This document shows, piece after piece, positions 6,244 through 13,685 of a stretch of 13,685 nucleotides of DNA (position 1 is its first letter; the number at the start of each line of letters is the position of its first letter). This stretch comes from Bacteroidota bacterium. GTDB lineage: Bacteria > Bacteroidota > Bacteroidia > Cytophagales > Cyclobacteriaceae. Made by a program: the position numbers and the translations under genes. The stretch is taken from the NCBI GenBank assembly GCA_024643595.1, contig JAHEMS010000043.1:1-13685 (forward strand). The letters run 5' to 3'. A model generated the notes under the pieces. It made no database searches. It was not told where the DNA came from and was given only the letters and a program-made list of their open reading frames with translations.

Positions 6244-7911
6244 ATGTACGCTGATTTACATACTCATCCGGCAGCATTCGCCTATGACCAGGTTCGGCTT
6301 AAAGATAAAGATGACAAGGGTATACGGCATCCGTGGGCTATCCCCCCTAGCAATCCCGACCGTTTAATACGTCCTCGCGGACAAGCTGGCTATAGTCAAA
6401 CTGATCTTGCCAAGTGTTTATACTCGAATACCCGTTTGCTTTTCGCTTCATTATCTCCGATTGAAAAGGGATTTTTCTTAGGAATAGGGGGTAGTCGTTT
6501 TAATAAGCAGTTTATGATAGAACTGCATGAACGTTGGCATAATGATGGTGAAAAAGTAACCTGTAACTGGCTGGTTAAACAAATAAAAAATCGCAATCCT
6601 AAGATCCGTATTTCCTATGAAGATACATTGTTTCTATGTTCCCGCAGTATGAACTTTAAACCTGATCAGGTTAAGAAATTGCAGAATGGTCATTATGATT
6701 ACTTCGAATCTCTAAAGGATGAATACCTTTTCTTTCTGGAACGTTCCGGTCAATACACAACTACTCCTTATGAGATAAAAATTGATCATACCGGCATTGC
6801 GCGAACCTGGTATGGAGCATATACGCTAGCTTCAAGTGGCAGCGAAATTGAAATTAATCCTAATGGTAATGAAATTTTCATTGTCCCAACATTAGGCGGA
6901 ATTCACTCATTGGGCGTGGGGAACCCAGAAGATATTGACCCTAGGCCTGGACATCAACCAGTAGATATCGATCTTGAAACATTGAAAAGTCGTATTCGGC
7001 AAATCAAGGGCGAAGAAGCACTCGAAAATGGACCCGTTAGCCGCTGGCAACATCGTCCTTTCTACATTTCATTTTCACAGCATTTTTTTAATACGTTTAG
7101 TGGTCATTCTAAAAGCTTTACCTTTCCCTCTTCGCTTTTGTTTGATCAACGAAAGGGTCTTGATACCGGTGTATTTCCCGGATGTCTTGAGGTCTGGTGC
7201 GAATTGCTTGGTCTCACTAAAACACTTGAGCCCACTGGCTCTGCACGCATTTTGATTGATGTGCATCATATGAGTGCCGCGGCTCGACTTTCTTATTACA
7301 AGAATATTATTGAGCCGCATAATAAATTAAATAAGGAAAATCCGATACCCGTGATCGCCAGTCATACAGGATATGCGGGTACTGACTTTCTACAAAATCA
7401 AATTGACAATAGTAAAAACGGACTTGAGGCGGACCTATATTATAAAATGGGTTTTCTGAACTGGAGTATTAATCTTTGTGACGAAGATCTTCTTCAAATC
7501 TTCAATAGTGAGGGGATGCTTGGGCTTACACTCGATTATCATCAACTTGGTGGGGTTACAAATGCCTGGCATAGGGCCTTACCAATAGCACCTTTAGCTC
7601 GTAAGAGAGCGCTCACTCTGATCAAACGCACACTCCAGCAATTTGTACGGATTCCTTTTGACTATCATCTTTCTGAGCCACATCGTATCTGGCATCGGAT
7701 CGCATTAGGAAGTGGCTTCGATGGATTTATGCAACCCGTTGAACGCTACTCATCCGTACTTCAGTTTAGCACTTTTGAACAAGACCTTGTCAAAATTCTA
7801 TATGAGATGAAACGCGAGGATGGTCTCTGGTTTGGCGGATATCGTCCTGAAGATCTCGCCCGGATGATCTGCTTTAACAATGCGTATGAATTCGTAAAGA
7901 AGCATTATTGA
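6244..7911 (+). CDS. Metal-dependent hydrolase, amidohydrolase/M19 dipeptidase-like
   Basis: A 555-residue cytoplasmic protein (no signal peptide) with the scattered metal-binding motifs of TIM-barrel hydrolases. It opens with YADLHTHPA (His6-x-His8), and its second half has VHHMSAAA (His341/His342), VIASHTGYAG (His374) and ALGSGFDGFMQP (Asp493), resembling the ordered H-x-H/D, H, H and D motifs of the amidohydrolase and membrane dipeptidase (M19) families. The C terminus PEDLARMICFNNAYEFV resembles the final helix of M19 enzymes. It is longer than a typical M19 enzyme (about 350-400 residues) because of inserts between about residues 30 and 330. Substrate is unknown; a dipeptide or cyclic amide would fit the family. 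The close link to a pseudo-receiver gene is unusual. Fold assignment is moderate, function low. Confidence 0.65.
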   Translation: MYADLHTHPAAFAYDQVRLKDKDDKGIRHPWAIPPSNPDRLIRPRGQAGYSQTDLAKCLYSNTRLLFASLSPIEKGFFLGIGGSRFNKQFMIELHERWHNDGEKVTCNWLVKQIKNRNPKIRISYEDTLFLCSRSMNFKPDQVKKLQNGHYDYFESLKDEYLFFLERSGQYTTTPYEIKIDHTGIARTWYGAYTLASSGSEIEINPNGNEIFIVPTLGGIHSLGVGNPEDIDPRPGHQPVDIDLETLKSRIRQIKGEEALENGPVSRWQHRPFYISFSQHFFNTFSGHSKSFTFPSSLLFDQRKGLDTGVFPGCLEVWCELLGLTKTLEPTGSARILIDVHHMSAAARLSYYKNIIEPHNKLNKENPIPVIASHTGYAGTDFLQNQIDNSKNGLEADLYYKMGFLNWSINLCDEDLLQIFNSEGMLGLTLDYHQLGGVTNAWHRALPIAPLARKRALTLIKRTLQQFVRIPFDYHLSEPHRIWHRIALGSGFDGFMQPVERYSSVLQFSTFEQDLVKILYEMKREDGLWFGGYRPEDLARMICFNNAYEFVKKHY

Positions 7912-7943
7912 AATCAACAGGTTTAATTGTTGGCTTAATCGGC

Positions 7944-7975
7944 AAACCCTCTGAATCGAAAGTGAAGGAGGGTTT
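7944..7975 (+). terminator. Probable terminator after the hydrolase gene
   Basis: AAACCCTC (7944-7951) and GAGGGTTT (7968-7975) form an 8-base perfect stem with a 16-base loop, followed by CGCTTTATATT. It lies about 30 bases after the hydrolase stop. The T-tract is weak and the loop long, so efficiency is uncertain. The rest of the gap to 8095 holds nothing I can identify. Confidence 0.5.
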
Positions 7976-8095
7976 CGCTTTATATTAGGTGTTGGAATTT
8001 TACCGTCATCAATGGCATGGAGCCCTTTACCATAAAACCCTTATTCATGCTGAAGACTTATCGTAAGTTACCCTATCATACAATTTAATTTCCTA

Positions 8096-9619
8096 ATGAA
8101 ACATCGCTATATACTGGTCGTATTCCTCATCATGACTATCTCAAATTTCGCTGGGGCGCAGCAAATTGATCCGGTTACTCCTAATGCCTCTAAAGAAGCC
8201 AGAGCATTATTAGCATATTTGCAGAGTTTGTCTGGTAGACATACCTTATCAGGTCAACACAATTTTCCAATTTCAAGAGATAGGAATACGCAATTTGCCG
8301 CTGATTATATTGGAAAAACTCCTGTTGTCTGGAGTCAGGATTTTGGTTTTGCAAAAGATGGGGACAAGGACTCTTACCTGGCACGACCAACAATCGTAGA
8401 GGAAGCCATCCGTCAACATAACCTTGGTTCCATTATTACTTTATGTTGGCATGCTGTACCACCGACCGCTGAAGAACCGGTAACATTTCTGCCTCTTCCT
8501 GGTTATGACTCTTCGGCATTAGCAAGTGTTCAGGGTAAACTATTGGACAATCAATTTAAAGATATTCTCACCCCTGGCACCGCGTTGAACAAGCAATGGT
8601 TAAAGCAAGTGGATCAAATAGCCATCCATCTTAAGCAATTACAGGACGCAAATGTGCCCGTACTTTGGAGACCCTATCATGAAATGAATGGTGATTGGTT
8701 TTGGTGGGGTGGACGGCATGAAGGGAAATATACCACAGCAGCATTATACCGTCAGTTATTTGATCGGATGGTGAAACACCATAAGTTAAACAATCTCATT
8801 TGGGTGTGGAGTGTGGATAGACCAAGCAAACCTGGGCGTGAGTTTGATAAGTATTATCCTGGAAATCAATTTCTCGACATGCTCGCAATAGATATTTATA
8901 GTAATGACTTTAATCAATCCTACTATGATGGATTGATCACATTATCGAAGGGTAAACCAATTACTCTTGGCGAAGTTGGAAATCCACCCGCCAATGAAAT
9001 AATTGAAAAGCAACCAAACTGGAGCTATTGGGTAGTTTGGGCTGGTTTAACAAGGGGAACATCAAGAGATACTTATCAAAAAATTGCAGAAAATCCTCAG
9101 ACCATTTTTATGGAAGATGCCGCCTACGTTGACGGCATAAAAGAATACCGGGTAAAATGTGGCCTCGCTCCACTGATTGTTAATAAGGCAGTTGATTTTA
9201 CCGGGGAATGGCTGTTAAATGATTGTGAAAGCACCATTCAGAATACCGGGCCATCTGGCACCCCATACAAAATAAATATCATTCAGAAAGAAAATAAGTT
9301 AGTTGTCAAATCAACTTCGGTTGTCGAATGGGCCGATGATGACGTCAACGAACAAACTCTTACCCTGGACGGAAAAGAAATTCAATCGACTGTGTTTAAC
9401 AATGCCCCACGTGTGCAACATGCGAATTGGTCGACTGATAAAGACAAATTGGATGTTGACTCCAAAGTCACCTTTAACTTTGGCGGAAGAACAATGGAAA
9501 TAAATTCTAAGGAGAATTGGCAACTAAAGAGCCGAGGAAAAAAACTGGTCATCATACAATCAGTTAGTTCCCGCGGGGGCGAGAGAACATCTACGTTGAT
9601 TTATGATAAACATCGTTGA
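8096..9619 (+). CDS. Secreted GH26 beta-mannanase with C-terminal beta domain
   Basis: A 507-residue protein with a signal peptide (cleavage near AGA-QQ, residues 19-23), a glycoside hydrolase family 26 domain (about 32-350) and a C-terminal domain (about 367-507). GH26 enzymes cleave internal beta-1,4-mannosidic bonds with retention. The acid/base is Glu196 in WRPYHEMNGDWFWWG and the nucleophile Glu293 in ITLGEVGNP; the SGQHNF and WSQDFG motifs near the start and AIDIYSN are also typical. The C-terminal part begins DFTGEWLLN and contains alternating strands, resembling the small lipocalin-like barrels found in many Bacteroidota secreted proteins; its role (carbohydrate binding or stability) is unknown. 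No lipobox is present. It stands alone, with no SusC/SusD pair or other polysaccharide-utilisation genes around it, and has no recognisable -7 element close upstream. Confidence 0.92.
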   Translation: MKHRYILVVFLIMTISNFAGAQQIDPVTPNASKEARALLAYLQSLSGRHTLSGQHNFPISRDRNTQFAADYIGKTPVVWSQDFGFAKDGDKDSYLARPTIVEEAIRQHNLGSIITLCWHAVPPTAEEPVTFLPLPGYDSSALASVQGKLLDNQFKDILTPGTALNKQWLKQVDQIAIHLKQLQDANVPVLWRPYHEMNGDWFWWGGRHEGKYTTAALYRQLFDRMVKHHKLNNLIWVWSVDRPSKPGREFDKYYPGNQFLDMLAIDIYSNDFNQSYYDGLITLSKGKPITLGEVGNPPANEIIEKQPNWSYWVVWAGLTRGTSRDTYQKIAENPQTIFMEDAAYVDGIKEYRVKCGLAPLIVNKAVDFTGEWLLNDCESTIQNTGPSGTPYKINIIQKENKLVVKSTSVVEWADDDVNEQTLTLDGKEIQSTVFNNAPRVQHANWSTDKDKLDVDSKVTFNFGGRTMEINSKENWQLKSRGKKLVIIQSVSSRGGERTSTLIYDKHR

Positions 9620-9705
9620 ACGAGTATCTTTCTTATGATTCTCTTGAATAACTTGCCATTTATTTAAAACCTTATCAAAATTATAGTCAATACGTAAATT
9701 GTAAA

Positions 9706-9713
9706 TATTTTTG
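9706..9713 (+). promoter_or_regulatory. -7 element before the SET-domain gene
   Basis: TATTTTTG is an exact TAnnTTTG match, 43 bases before the ATG at 9757. No matching TTTG is seen at the -33 distance. The sequence around it is very A+T-rich, so a chance match is possible. Confidence 0.45.
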
Positions 9714-9756
9714 TTTCTTTATTTTTTAATCTTTAACAGCCACTAATCACTGCATC

Positions 9757-10239
9757 ATGAGTTTCCTTGAACCAGTTATCGATCTGGATCAAACCGAAGT
9801 TGCCGAAATCAGGATTGATCCGATTTCTGGCAACCGCTCTCTTTTTACGAAGAAGCCATTTTATAAGAACGAAGTAATTCTCGGGTTTCTGGCAAAGAAT
9901 GTAAGATCAACTCCAACGTACCTGACTGTTCAGATCAGTGATGATTTACACATTGAGCTTTTACCTGAATGCCTGGCTTGCACCAACCATAGCTGTGAAC
10001 CAAACTGCTTCTTCGACACAACCAGCATGGAATTTTTAGCCATTAAAGAAATTCGGGAAGGCGAAGAATTTACTTTCTTTTATCCTTCCGCAGAGTGGGA
10101 TATGGACCAACCTTTTCAATGTCATTGTGGGAGCAACCAATGTATCGGCCTTATAAAAGGGGCTAAATATTTGTCGCCCGACAGCGTTAAGAAATATCGT
10201 TTTACTGATTATATCCAGCAAAAATTAAAATCTACATAG
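9757..10239 (+). CDS. Small SET-domain protein with post-SET zinc motif
   Basis: A 160-residue cytoplasmic protein that is essentially one SET domain, the fold of S-adenosylmethionine-dependent lysine methyltransferases. Visible features in order are an N-terminal SET strand region (ISGNRSLFTKKPFYKNEVIL), the pseudoknot motif NHSCEPN (residues 77-83), the EGEEFTFFYPSAEWDM stretch with the probable catalytic Tyr109, and a post-SET-like tail CHCGSNQCIG in which Cys122, Cys124 and Cys129, together with Cys80 of the NHSC motif, could hold zinc. No signal peptide or other domain is present. The substrate in bacteria of this type is unknown; a ribosomal or nucleoid protein is a guess. It is isolated between unrelated genes. 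Confidence 0.88.
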   Translation: MSFLEPVIDLDQTEVAEIRIDPISGNRSLFTKKPFYKNEVILGFLAKNVRSTPTYLTVQISDDLHIELLPECLACTNHSCEPNCFFDTTSMEFLAIKEIREGEEFTFFYPSAEWDMDQPFQCHCGSNQCIGLIKGAKYLSPDSVKKYRFTDYIQQKLKST

Positions 10240-10374
10240 CTATCTTAATAGCTTAAGCATGCTACCCCAATAGCAATTCACTTTTAATAGAAGTTGGATC
10301 ATGGCCAGCATGATATTCCGGACCCTCACATCTTGCTTACCTTGTTACTGATGAAACACAAACCGGGATTGTTC

Positions 10375-10405
10375 TTTGTGTCTTTTTTAACCACAAGTAT
10401 TTTTT
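10375..10405 (+). promoter_or_regulatory. Candidate promoter for the phosphodiesterase gene
   Basis: TTTG (10375-10378), 19 bases, then TATTTTTT (10398-10405), one mismatch from TAnnTTTG, ending 36 bases before the ATG at 10442. An imperfect hairpin (ACACAAA 10356-10362 with TTTGTGT 10375-10381) overlaps the -33 element and could instead be a weak terminator of the SET gene. The remainder of 10240-10441 shows nothing else. Confidence 0.4.
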
Positions 10406-10441
10406 ACTTTTAACATCAATTATTCCTGAAAGCTGATATCC

Positions 10442-11218
10442 ATGATCCGAATTTTTAATATTTTATTTTGTTTCATTTTTTTCCCTTCATTCGGTCAAGA
10501 AAAATTTCCTCATCTTCAGGCACATGCACACAATGATTATGAACATATAAAGCCATTATGGAATGCCCTTGAAAACGGCTTTATTTCAGTAGAAGCAGAT
10601 GTACATCTCAAGGACGGAAAACTGCTGGTTTCACACGGTCCACCATCACATAACACTTACACGCTATCTCAACTTTATCTTTCTCCACTCGATAGCCTGT
10701 TAAAACAAAATAGCAATTCAATTTATCCCGGTTTTCAAGGCACATTTTATCTTATGATAGATAGCAAAACAGAGGCTGAAAACACCTATCGCGCTATACA
10801 AAGTGAAGTTGAACTTTATAAAAGTCTATTATGCAACGCGACCAGATGCCCTGTTAAAATTATAATATCAGGGAATCGTGCGTTGAGTATCATGATGAAC
10901 TCCAAATTTCAGGGCCTGGCATTGGATGGCCGTCCTGGCGATTTAGGCAAAAATATCTCTTCTGAACTGATGCCCGTGATCAGCGATCATTATTCAAACT
11001 GGTCGTCCTGGAATGGTAAACTCATTCCTGTACCTGACGATCTTTCGCGCATTAAAGAGCTTGCTCAAAGAGTGCATGGGGAGGGAAAAAAATTACGCCT
11101 ATGGGCAATTCCGGATAATGAAATTGCATGGGCTGCTTTGCTAGCTTCAGGGGTCGACTTTATTAATTCCGACCGATTAGCAGAATTACATTATTATTTA
11201 AGCAGCAATGGTTTGTAA
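10442..11218 (+). CDS. Exported GDPD/PI-PLC-like phosphodiesterase
   Basis: A 258-residue protein with a signal peptide (hydrophobic run ending PSFGQ, cleavage near residue 18-19) and a fold of the glycerophosphodiester phosphodiesterase/PI-phospholipase C superfamily. The metal and catalytic motifs are in the usual order: AHAHNDY (His28, His30), then GFISVEADVHLKDGKLLVSHG with Glu51, Asp53 and His65. Later segments (YLMIDSK, LRLWAIPDNEIAWAALLASGVDFINSDR) match the closing strands of the barrel, where GDPDs have a similar VNTD ending. It should act in the periplasm on a phosphodiester, possibly from glycerophospholipids; the exact substrate is unknown, since this branch of the superfamily is poorly characterised. 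Only 48 bases separate its stop from the next start, with no strong promoter, so the two may be co-transcribed. Confidence 0.82.
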   Translation: MIRIFNILFCFIFFPSFGQEKFPHLQAHAHNDYEHIKPLWNALENGFISVEADVHLKDGKLLVSHGPPSHNTYTLSQLYLSPLDSLLKQNSNSIYPGFQGTFYLMIDSKTEAENTYRAIQSEVELYKSLLCNATRCPVKIIISGNRALSIMMNSKFQGLALDGRPGDLGKNISSELMPVISDHYSNWSSWNGKLIPVPDDLSRIKELAQRVHGEGKKLRLWAIPDNEIAWAALLASGVDFINSDRLAELHYYLSSNGL

Positions 11219-11266
11219 CTTAACTTGCTCTAAATACAGCGACCCAACTTTAAATTGATTCCTGAT

Positions 11267-12238
11267 ATGATCACACACCCAATTCTTCAAAAAAAATTGA
11301 TGCCTCTGGCCCTGCTCATTTTGCTACCTTGGTTTATCAATCAATGTAAACCTAAAAATCAAGATACTGCGATGACCACCCCGGATAAAGAACTGAAGCT
11401 TTCGTTGGCGGAATGGTCTATTCATCGTGCTCTGGAAAAAGGTGAACTCAACGCAGAAAATTTTGCTTCCATCGCAAAAAATGATTTTGGTATCAGTGCC
11501 GTTGAATACGTAAACAGTTTCTATAAAGAACACGCTACAGATGCAGCATTCTGGAAAAAGATGCGTAGGACAGCTGATTCACTTGGGGTAAAAAGCCTGC
11601 TGATCATGGTTGATGAAGAAGGTGATTTGGGCAATTCCAATACAGAAGAAAGAAATAAGGCAGTAGAAAATCATTATAAATGGATAGATGCCGCCAGCAT
11701 TTTAGGATGTCACTCCATTCGCATCAATGCCTTTGGCGATGGACCGAAAGAAGCAGTGCAGGCGGCTATGGTAGACGCATTGAAGCAACTTTGTACTTAT
11801 GCCTCAAAAGCTAATATCAATGTACTGATTGAAAACCACGGGCTTTATAGTGCCGATGGGCAATGGGTTGTTGAAATAATGAACCAAGTAGACATGGCGA
11901 ATGTAGGCACCTTGCCCGACTTTGGAAATTGGTGTACTTCCCATAAATGGGGTAGCACCGAACCCGGAAAAGAGTGCACCAGTGCTTATGACCGATATCA
12001 GGGTGTTTCCGAAACACTGCCATTTGCCAAAGGTGTGAGCGCTAAATCGTATGGATTTAATGAGCAGGGAGAAGAAACTGTTATTGATTATGGCAAAATG
12101 CTGAAGATGGTAAAGAACTCCGATTTTAATGGATACATCGGCATAGAATATGAGGGTTCTCCGCTTAGTGAATCAGAAGGAATACGTGCCACAAAAGCGC
12201 TGCTGGAAAAAACCTGGGCCAGGATTTACCAGGAATAG
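11267..12238 (+). CDS. Exported TIM-barrel sugar isomerase/epimerase-like protein
   Basis: From the ATG at 11267 the protein is 323 residues: a signal peptide with a poor lipobox (WFINQC, Cys27), a short linker, and a xylose isomerase-like TIM barrel (about 44-323). Barrel landmarks are LSLAEWSIHRAL, INVLIENHG with Glu189, GTLPDFGNW with Asp218, KGVSAKSYGF and GYIGIEYEG with Glu294. Three of the four expected metal ligands are visible; the third position, usually His in this family, appears to be Tyr262. Bacteroidota carry many such exported proteins annotated as sugar phosphate isomerase/epimerase, whose true substrates are mostly unknown and probably unphosphorylated sugars in the periplasm. 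An in-frame TTG at 11255 lies upstream, and an ATG at 11300 downstream; the latter would shorten the signal peptide. Confidence 0.8.
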   Translation: MITHPILQKKLMPLALLILLPWFINQCKPKNQDTAMTTPDKELKLSLAEWSIHRALEKGELNAENFASIAKNDFGISAVEYVNSFYKEHATDAAFWKKMRRTADSLGVKSLLIMVDEEGDLGNSNTEERNKAVENHYKWIDAASILGCHSIRINAFGDGPKEAVQAAMVDALKQLCTYASKANINVLIENHGLYSADGQWVVEIMNQVDMANVGTLPDFGNWCTSHKWGSTEPGKECTSAYDRYQGVSETLPFAKGVSAKSYGFNEQGEETVIDYGKMLKMVKNSDFNGYIGIEYEGSPLSESEGIRATKALLEKTWARIYQE

Positions 12239-12259
12239 ACTTTAAATTATTGAGAGGAT

Positions 12260-12865
12260 TTAATTATTCTTTATTTCTTCCTCGATTTCTGGTAAGGAAT
12301 AAACTATTTTGAAATTCAATAAAATTTCTTCACTCGTTTTAAAGCCCATGAGCGAAGGTACTTCGATTTGATAATTTGTAATATTTACATTGAACGAACC
12401 ACTAATATTAGTCTTATCATTTTCCTTTTTTCGTTCAGCCAGTATGGATATTGGTTTAGTTACATTATGAAAGGTAAGGTTTCCGGAAATGGTTACTTCA
12501 TTGTCACTTTGTTGAATGTTGTTGCTGACAAACTTGACTGATGGATATTTTAATGCCTCTAAAACTTCAAGCGCATGAGAATCGCGATTTGAATTTTTAC
12601 TGTCAAATGATGATAGCATGACCGATACAGCCACTGATGCAATTTTATTTTCGTTTATATCATACAGCATAATGCAATTTACCCCCGTACTTGTACCTGT
12701 CCATTCATGCAAGGGATGAGTCATCGTATAACTGATTTGGGAGGTCTTTTTATCGGCAACTATTTTTTTCAATTCCCGCGATTGAGAATATGCGAAAGCT
12801 GCATTGAGTAATAAGACAAGCGCTATAATTACCGCAATTCTAGTGTACTTCATATTAATTATCAT
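12260..12865 (-). CDS. YceI family exported protein
   Basis: A 201-residue protein with a signal peptide (hydrophobic core IAVIIALVLLLNAAFAYSQ, cleavage near residue 26-28) and one YceI domain (about 30-195), an eight-stranded lipocalin-like barrel that in other bacteria binds a long isoprenoid. Family motifs are visible: FDSKNSNRDSHALEVLEALKYPSVKF (split here at about 87-112) and GNLTFHNVTKPISI (128-141). Expected location is the periplasm. The start at 12865 overlaps the stop of the preceding gene by one base (TAATG), which favours coupled translation; the ATG at 12853 (MKYTRIA) is a reasonable alternative and would also give a good signal peptide. It converges with the isomerase gene, 21 bases away. 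Confidence 0.88.
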   Translation of the reverse strand: MIINMKYTRIAVIIALVLLLNAAFAYSQSRELKKIVADKKTSQISYTMTHPLHEWTGTSTGVNCIMLYDINENKIASVAVSVMLSSFDSKNSNRDSHALEVLEALKYPSVKFVSNNIQQSDNEVTISGNLTFHNVTKPISILAERKKENDKTNISGSFNVNITNYQIEVPSLMGFKTSEEILLNFKIVYSLPEIEEEIKNN

Positions 12866-13491
12866 TAGAATTTAATAACAACTGTTGCTGCTGCAAAAGC
12901 GAAAAAGGTAGAATAGGCTGCCGCCCGGTGATACGGCTTTAATGAAGGATTATTTTCCAACTGACCCGCTAAAATATTGGTTACTATCATTCCGGTTAGA
13001 TGCACCATGGCTAGTCCTTTGTGAATCTTTATGGAACTTACTCCTTTACGATTTACAAGAGGTGGTGGCGCTGTAAAGGAAAGCACAGCAGTACTGGCAT
13101 AGCTAATATTCACAAAAGAACCTATTGACTCATGCAGCTGACGCAAATCATTGGTAGGGTTGTTGTATAATTTTGCCCCCACAATTCCTTGTGCTATCAT
13201 CCCCGCTAAAGTCACGAAGCCACCCAATTGATGTAGCTTTAACATGGTTCTTCGAATCTTCAATTCCGTTTCCCGATTTTGCGCATTAAGTGGGGATATT
13301 TTTGTGGTACGCAGCACCCCCTTTTCCCCCCAGAACAATTTTTGAGTGATAAAAATATGTTCGGGCAACAATTTTTGCTCTTCCTCAATCGAATCCAATT
13401 CGTCTAATAAGCTGTCCGCTGAAATGTCCTGTGACCAGGCTGATGTCGACACGAACGTTATACCAATAAGAATTAATATAAATCTGGACAT
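12865..13491 (-). CDS. Four-helix membrane protein, possibly cytochrome b561-like
   Basis: A 208-residue protein: signal peptide (ending SAWSQ, residue 21), an acidic linker (about 22-45), a soluble segment, then four hydrophobic helices between about 86 and 208. A histidine sits at or near the start of each helix: His87 (KLHQLGG), His120 (QLHESIGS), His157 and His164 (KIHKGLAMVHLTG), and His188 (PYHRAAAY). This layout, with glycines one turn later, resembles cytochrome b561-type haem-binding bundles, though I do not recognise a named family and haem binding is inference. It is the first gene of an operon with YceI, and in E. coli yceI is likewise preceded by yceJ, a cytochrome b561 homologue. 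No match to the -7 consensus was found immediately upstream. Confidence 0.6.
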   Translation of the reverse strand: MSRFILILIGITFVSTSAWSQDISADSLLDELDSIEEEQKLLPEHIFITQKLFWGEKGVLRTTKISPLNAQNRETELKIRRTMLKLHQLGGFVTLAGMIAQGIVGAKLYNNPTNDLRQLHESIGSFVNISYASTAVLSFTAPPPLVNRKGVSSIKIHKGLAMVHLTGMIVTNILAGQLENNPSLKPYHRAAAYSTFFAFAAATVVIKF

Positions 13492-13685
13492 AAAAAAGTA
13501 ATAATAAGAAGATTAAGATTAACTATAAACCCTCAATTATTAACCATTCATTGAAGTATTTAAGAAGTTAATCCAATTCTACTTATTCAAAATCGGATAT
13601 AAAGCTTGAACATGATGTTGCATCGCACAAAGATTCAGGTGCGACTATATGAAATATCTATGATCAGAATGATAATTGATGGAAA
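13492..13685. other. Gene-free region at the window end
   Basis: This 194-base A+T-rich stretch contains the presumed promoter of the leftward YceI operon, though no clear consensus is visible. A frame opening at the ATG at 13612 on the plus strand runs off the window edge after 24 codons and cannot be judged. Confidence 0.4.

Noticed and set aside
7028..7320. Open frames on both strands within the hydrolase gene
   Set aside because: They are shadows of the long, motif-bearing hydrolase frame and have no recognisable domain or start context.
10238..10253. Small hairpin AGCTAT-CTTA-ATAGCT at the end of the SET gene
   Set aside because: A six-base A+T-rich stem with no T-tract after it is too weak to call a terminator.
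10356..10381. Inverted repeat ACACAAA/TTTGTGT followed by a short T-run
   Set aside because: The stem is weak and overlaps a better-spaced promoter candidate, so I did not list it as a terminator.
13612..13685. Open frame starting at an ATG and running off the window end
   Set aside because: Only 24 codons are visible, with no family resemblance or promoter to support it.

Overview
The window reads as an ordinary-looking stretch of an A+T-rich Bacteroidota chromosome, most likely a Cytophagales-type soil or water bacterium. The evidence for this is the near absence of Shine-Dalgarno sequences, several good matches to the Bacteroidota sigma-A promoter (TTTG, about 19 bases, TAnnTTTG), and the protein families present: YceI, LysE, DinB, a secreted GH26 mannanase, an exported TIM-barrel isomerase-like protein and a small SET protein. 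The genus is inference. No rRNA, tRNA, CRISPR array, insertion sequence, integrase or phage gene was seen.

Layout. Positions 1-1137 (+): a probable tail of an upstream gene, recX, and an exported YHS-domain protein. Positions 1181-3403 (+): a DinB-fold protein, then an ATP-grasp ligase-like protein whose stop overlaps the start of a LysE-family exporter. Positions 3423-3580 (-): a dead sulfatase remnant. Positions 3627-4706 (-): a GNAT acetyltransferase and 3-methyladenine DNA glycosylase I (tag), probably one transcript from a textbook promoter. Positions 4893-7975 (+): an orphan NarL/LuxR response regulator, a palindromic site array, a receiver-like protein that has lost its phosphorylation residues, and a large amidohydrolase/M19-like hydrolase that starts 5 bases after it and ends in a terminator-like hairpin. 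Positions 8096-9619 (+): a secreted GH26 beta-mannanase with a C-terminal beta-rich domain. Positions 9757-12238 (+): a SET-domain protein, an exported GDPD/PI-PLC-like phosphodiesterase, and an exported TIM-barrel sugar isomerase/epimerase-like protein. Positions 12260-13491 (-): a two-gene operon of a four-helix, histidine-rich membrane protein and a YceI protein. Positions 13492-13685: no gene recognised.

Most genes appear to act independently. Three pairings suggest joint function. First, the ATP-grasp enzyme and LysE exporter are translationally overlapped, so a ligase may make an amino-acid conjugate that the exporter removes. Second, the response regulator, palindrome array, pseudo-receiver and hydrolase form a possible small regulatory module, which is the least explained part of the window. 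Third, the four-helix histidine protein with YceI recalls the E. coli yceJ (cytochrome b561)-yceI pair. None is proven by the sequence alone.
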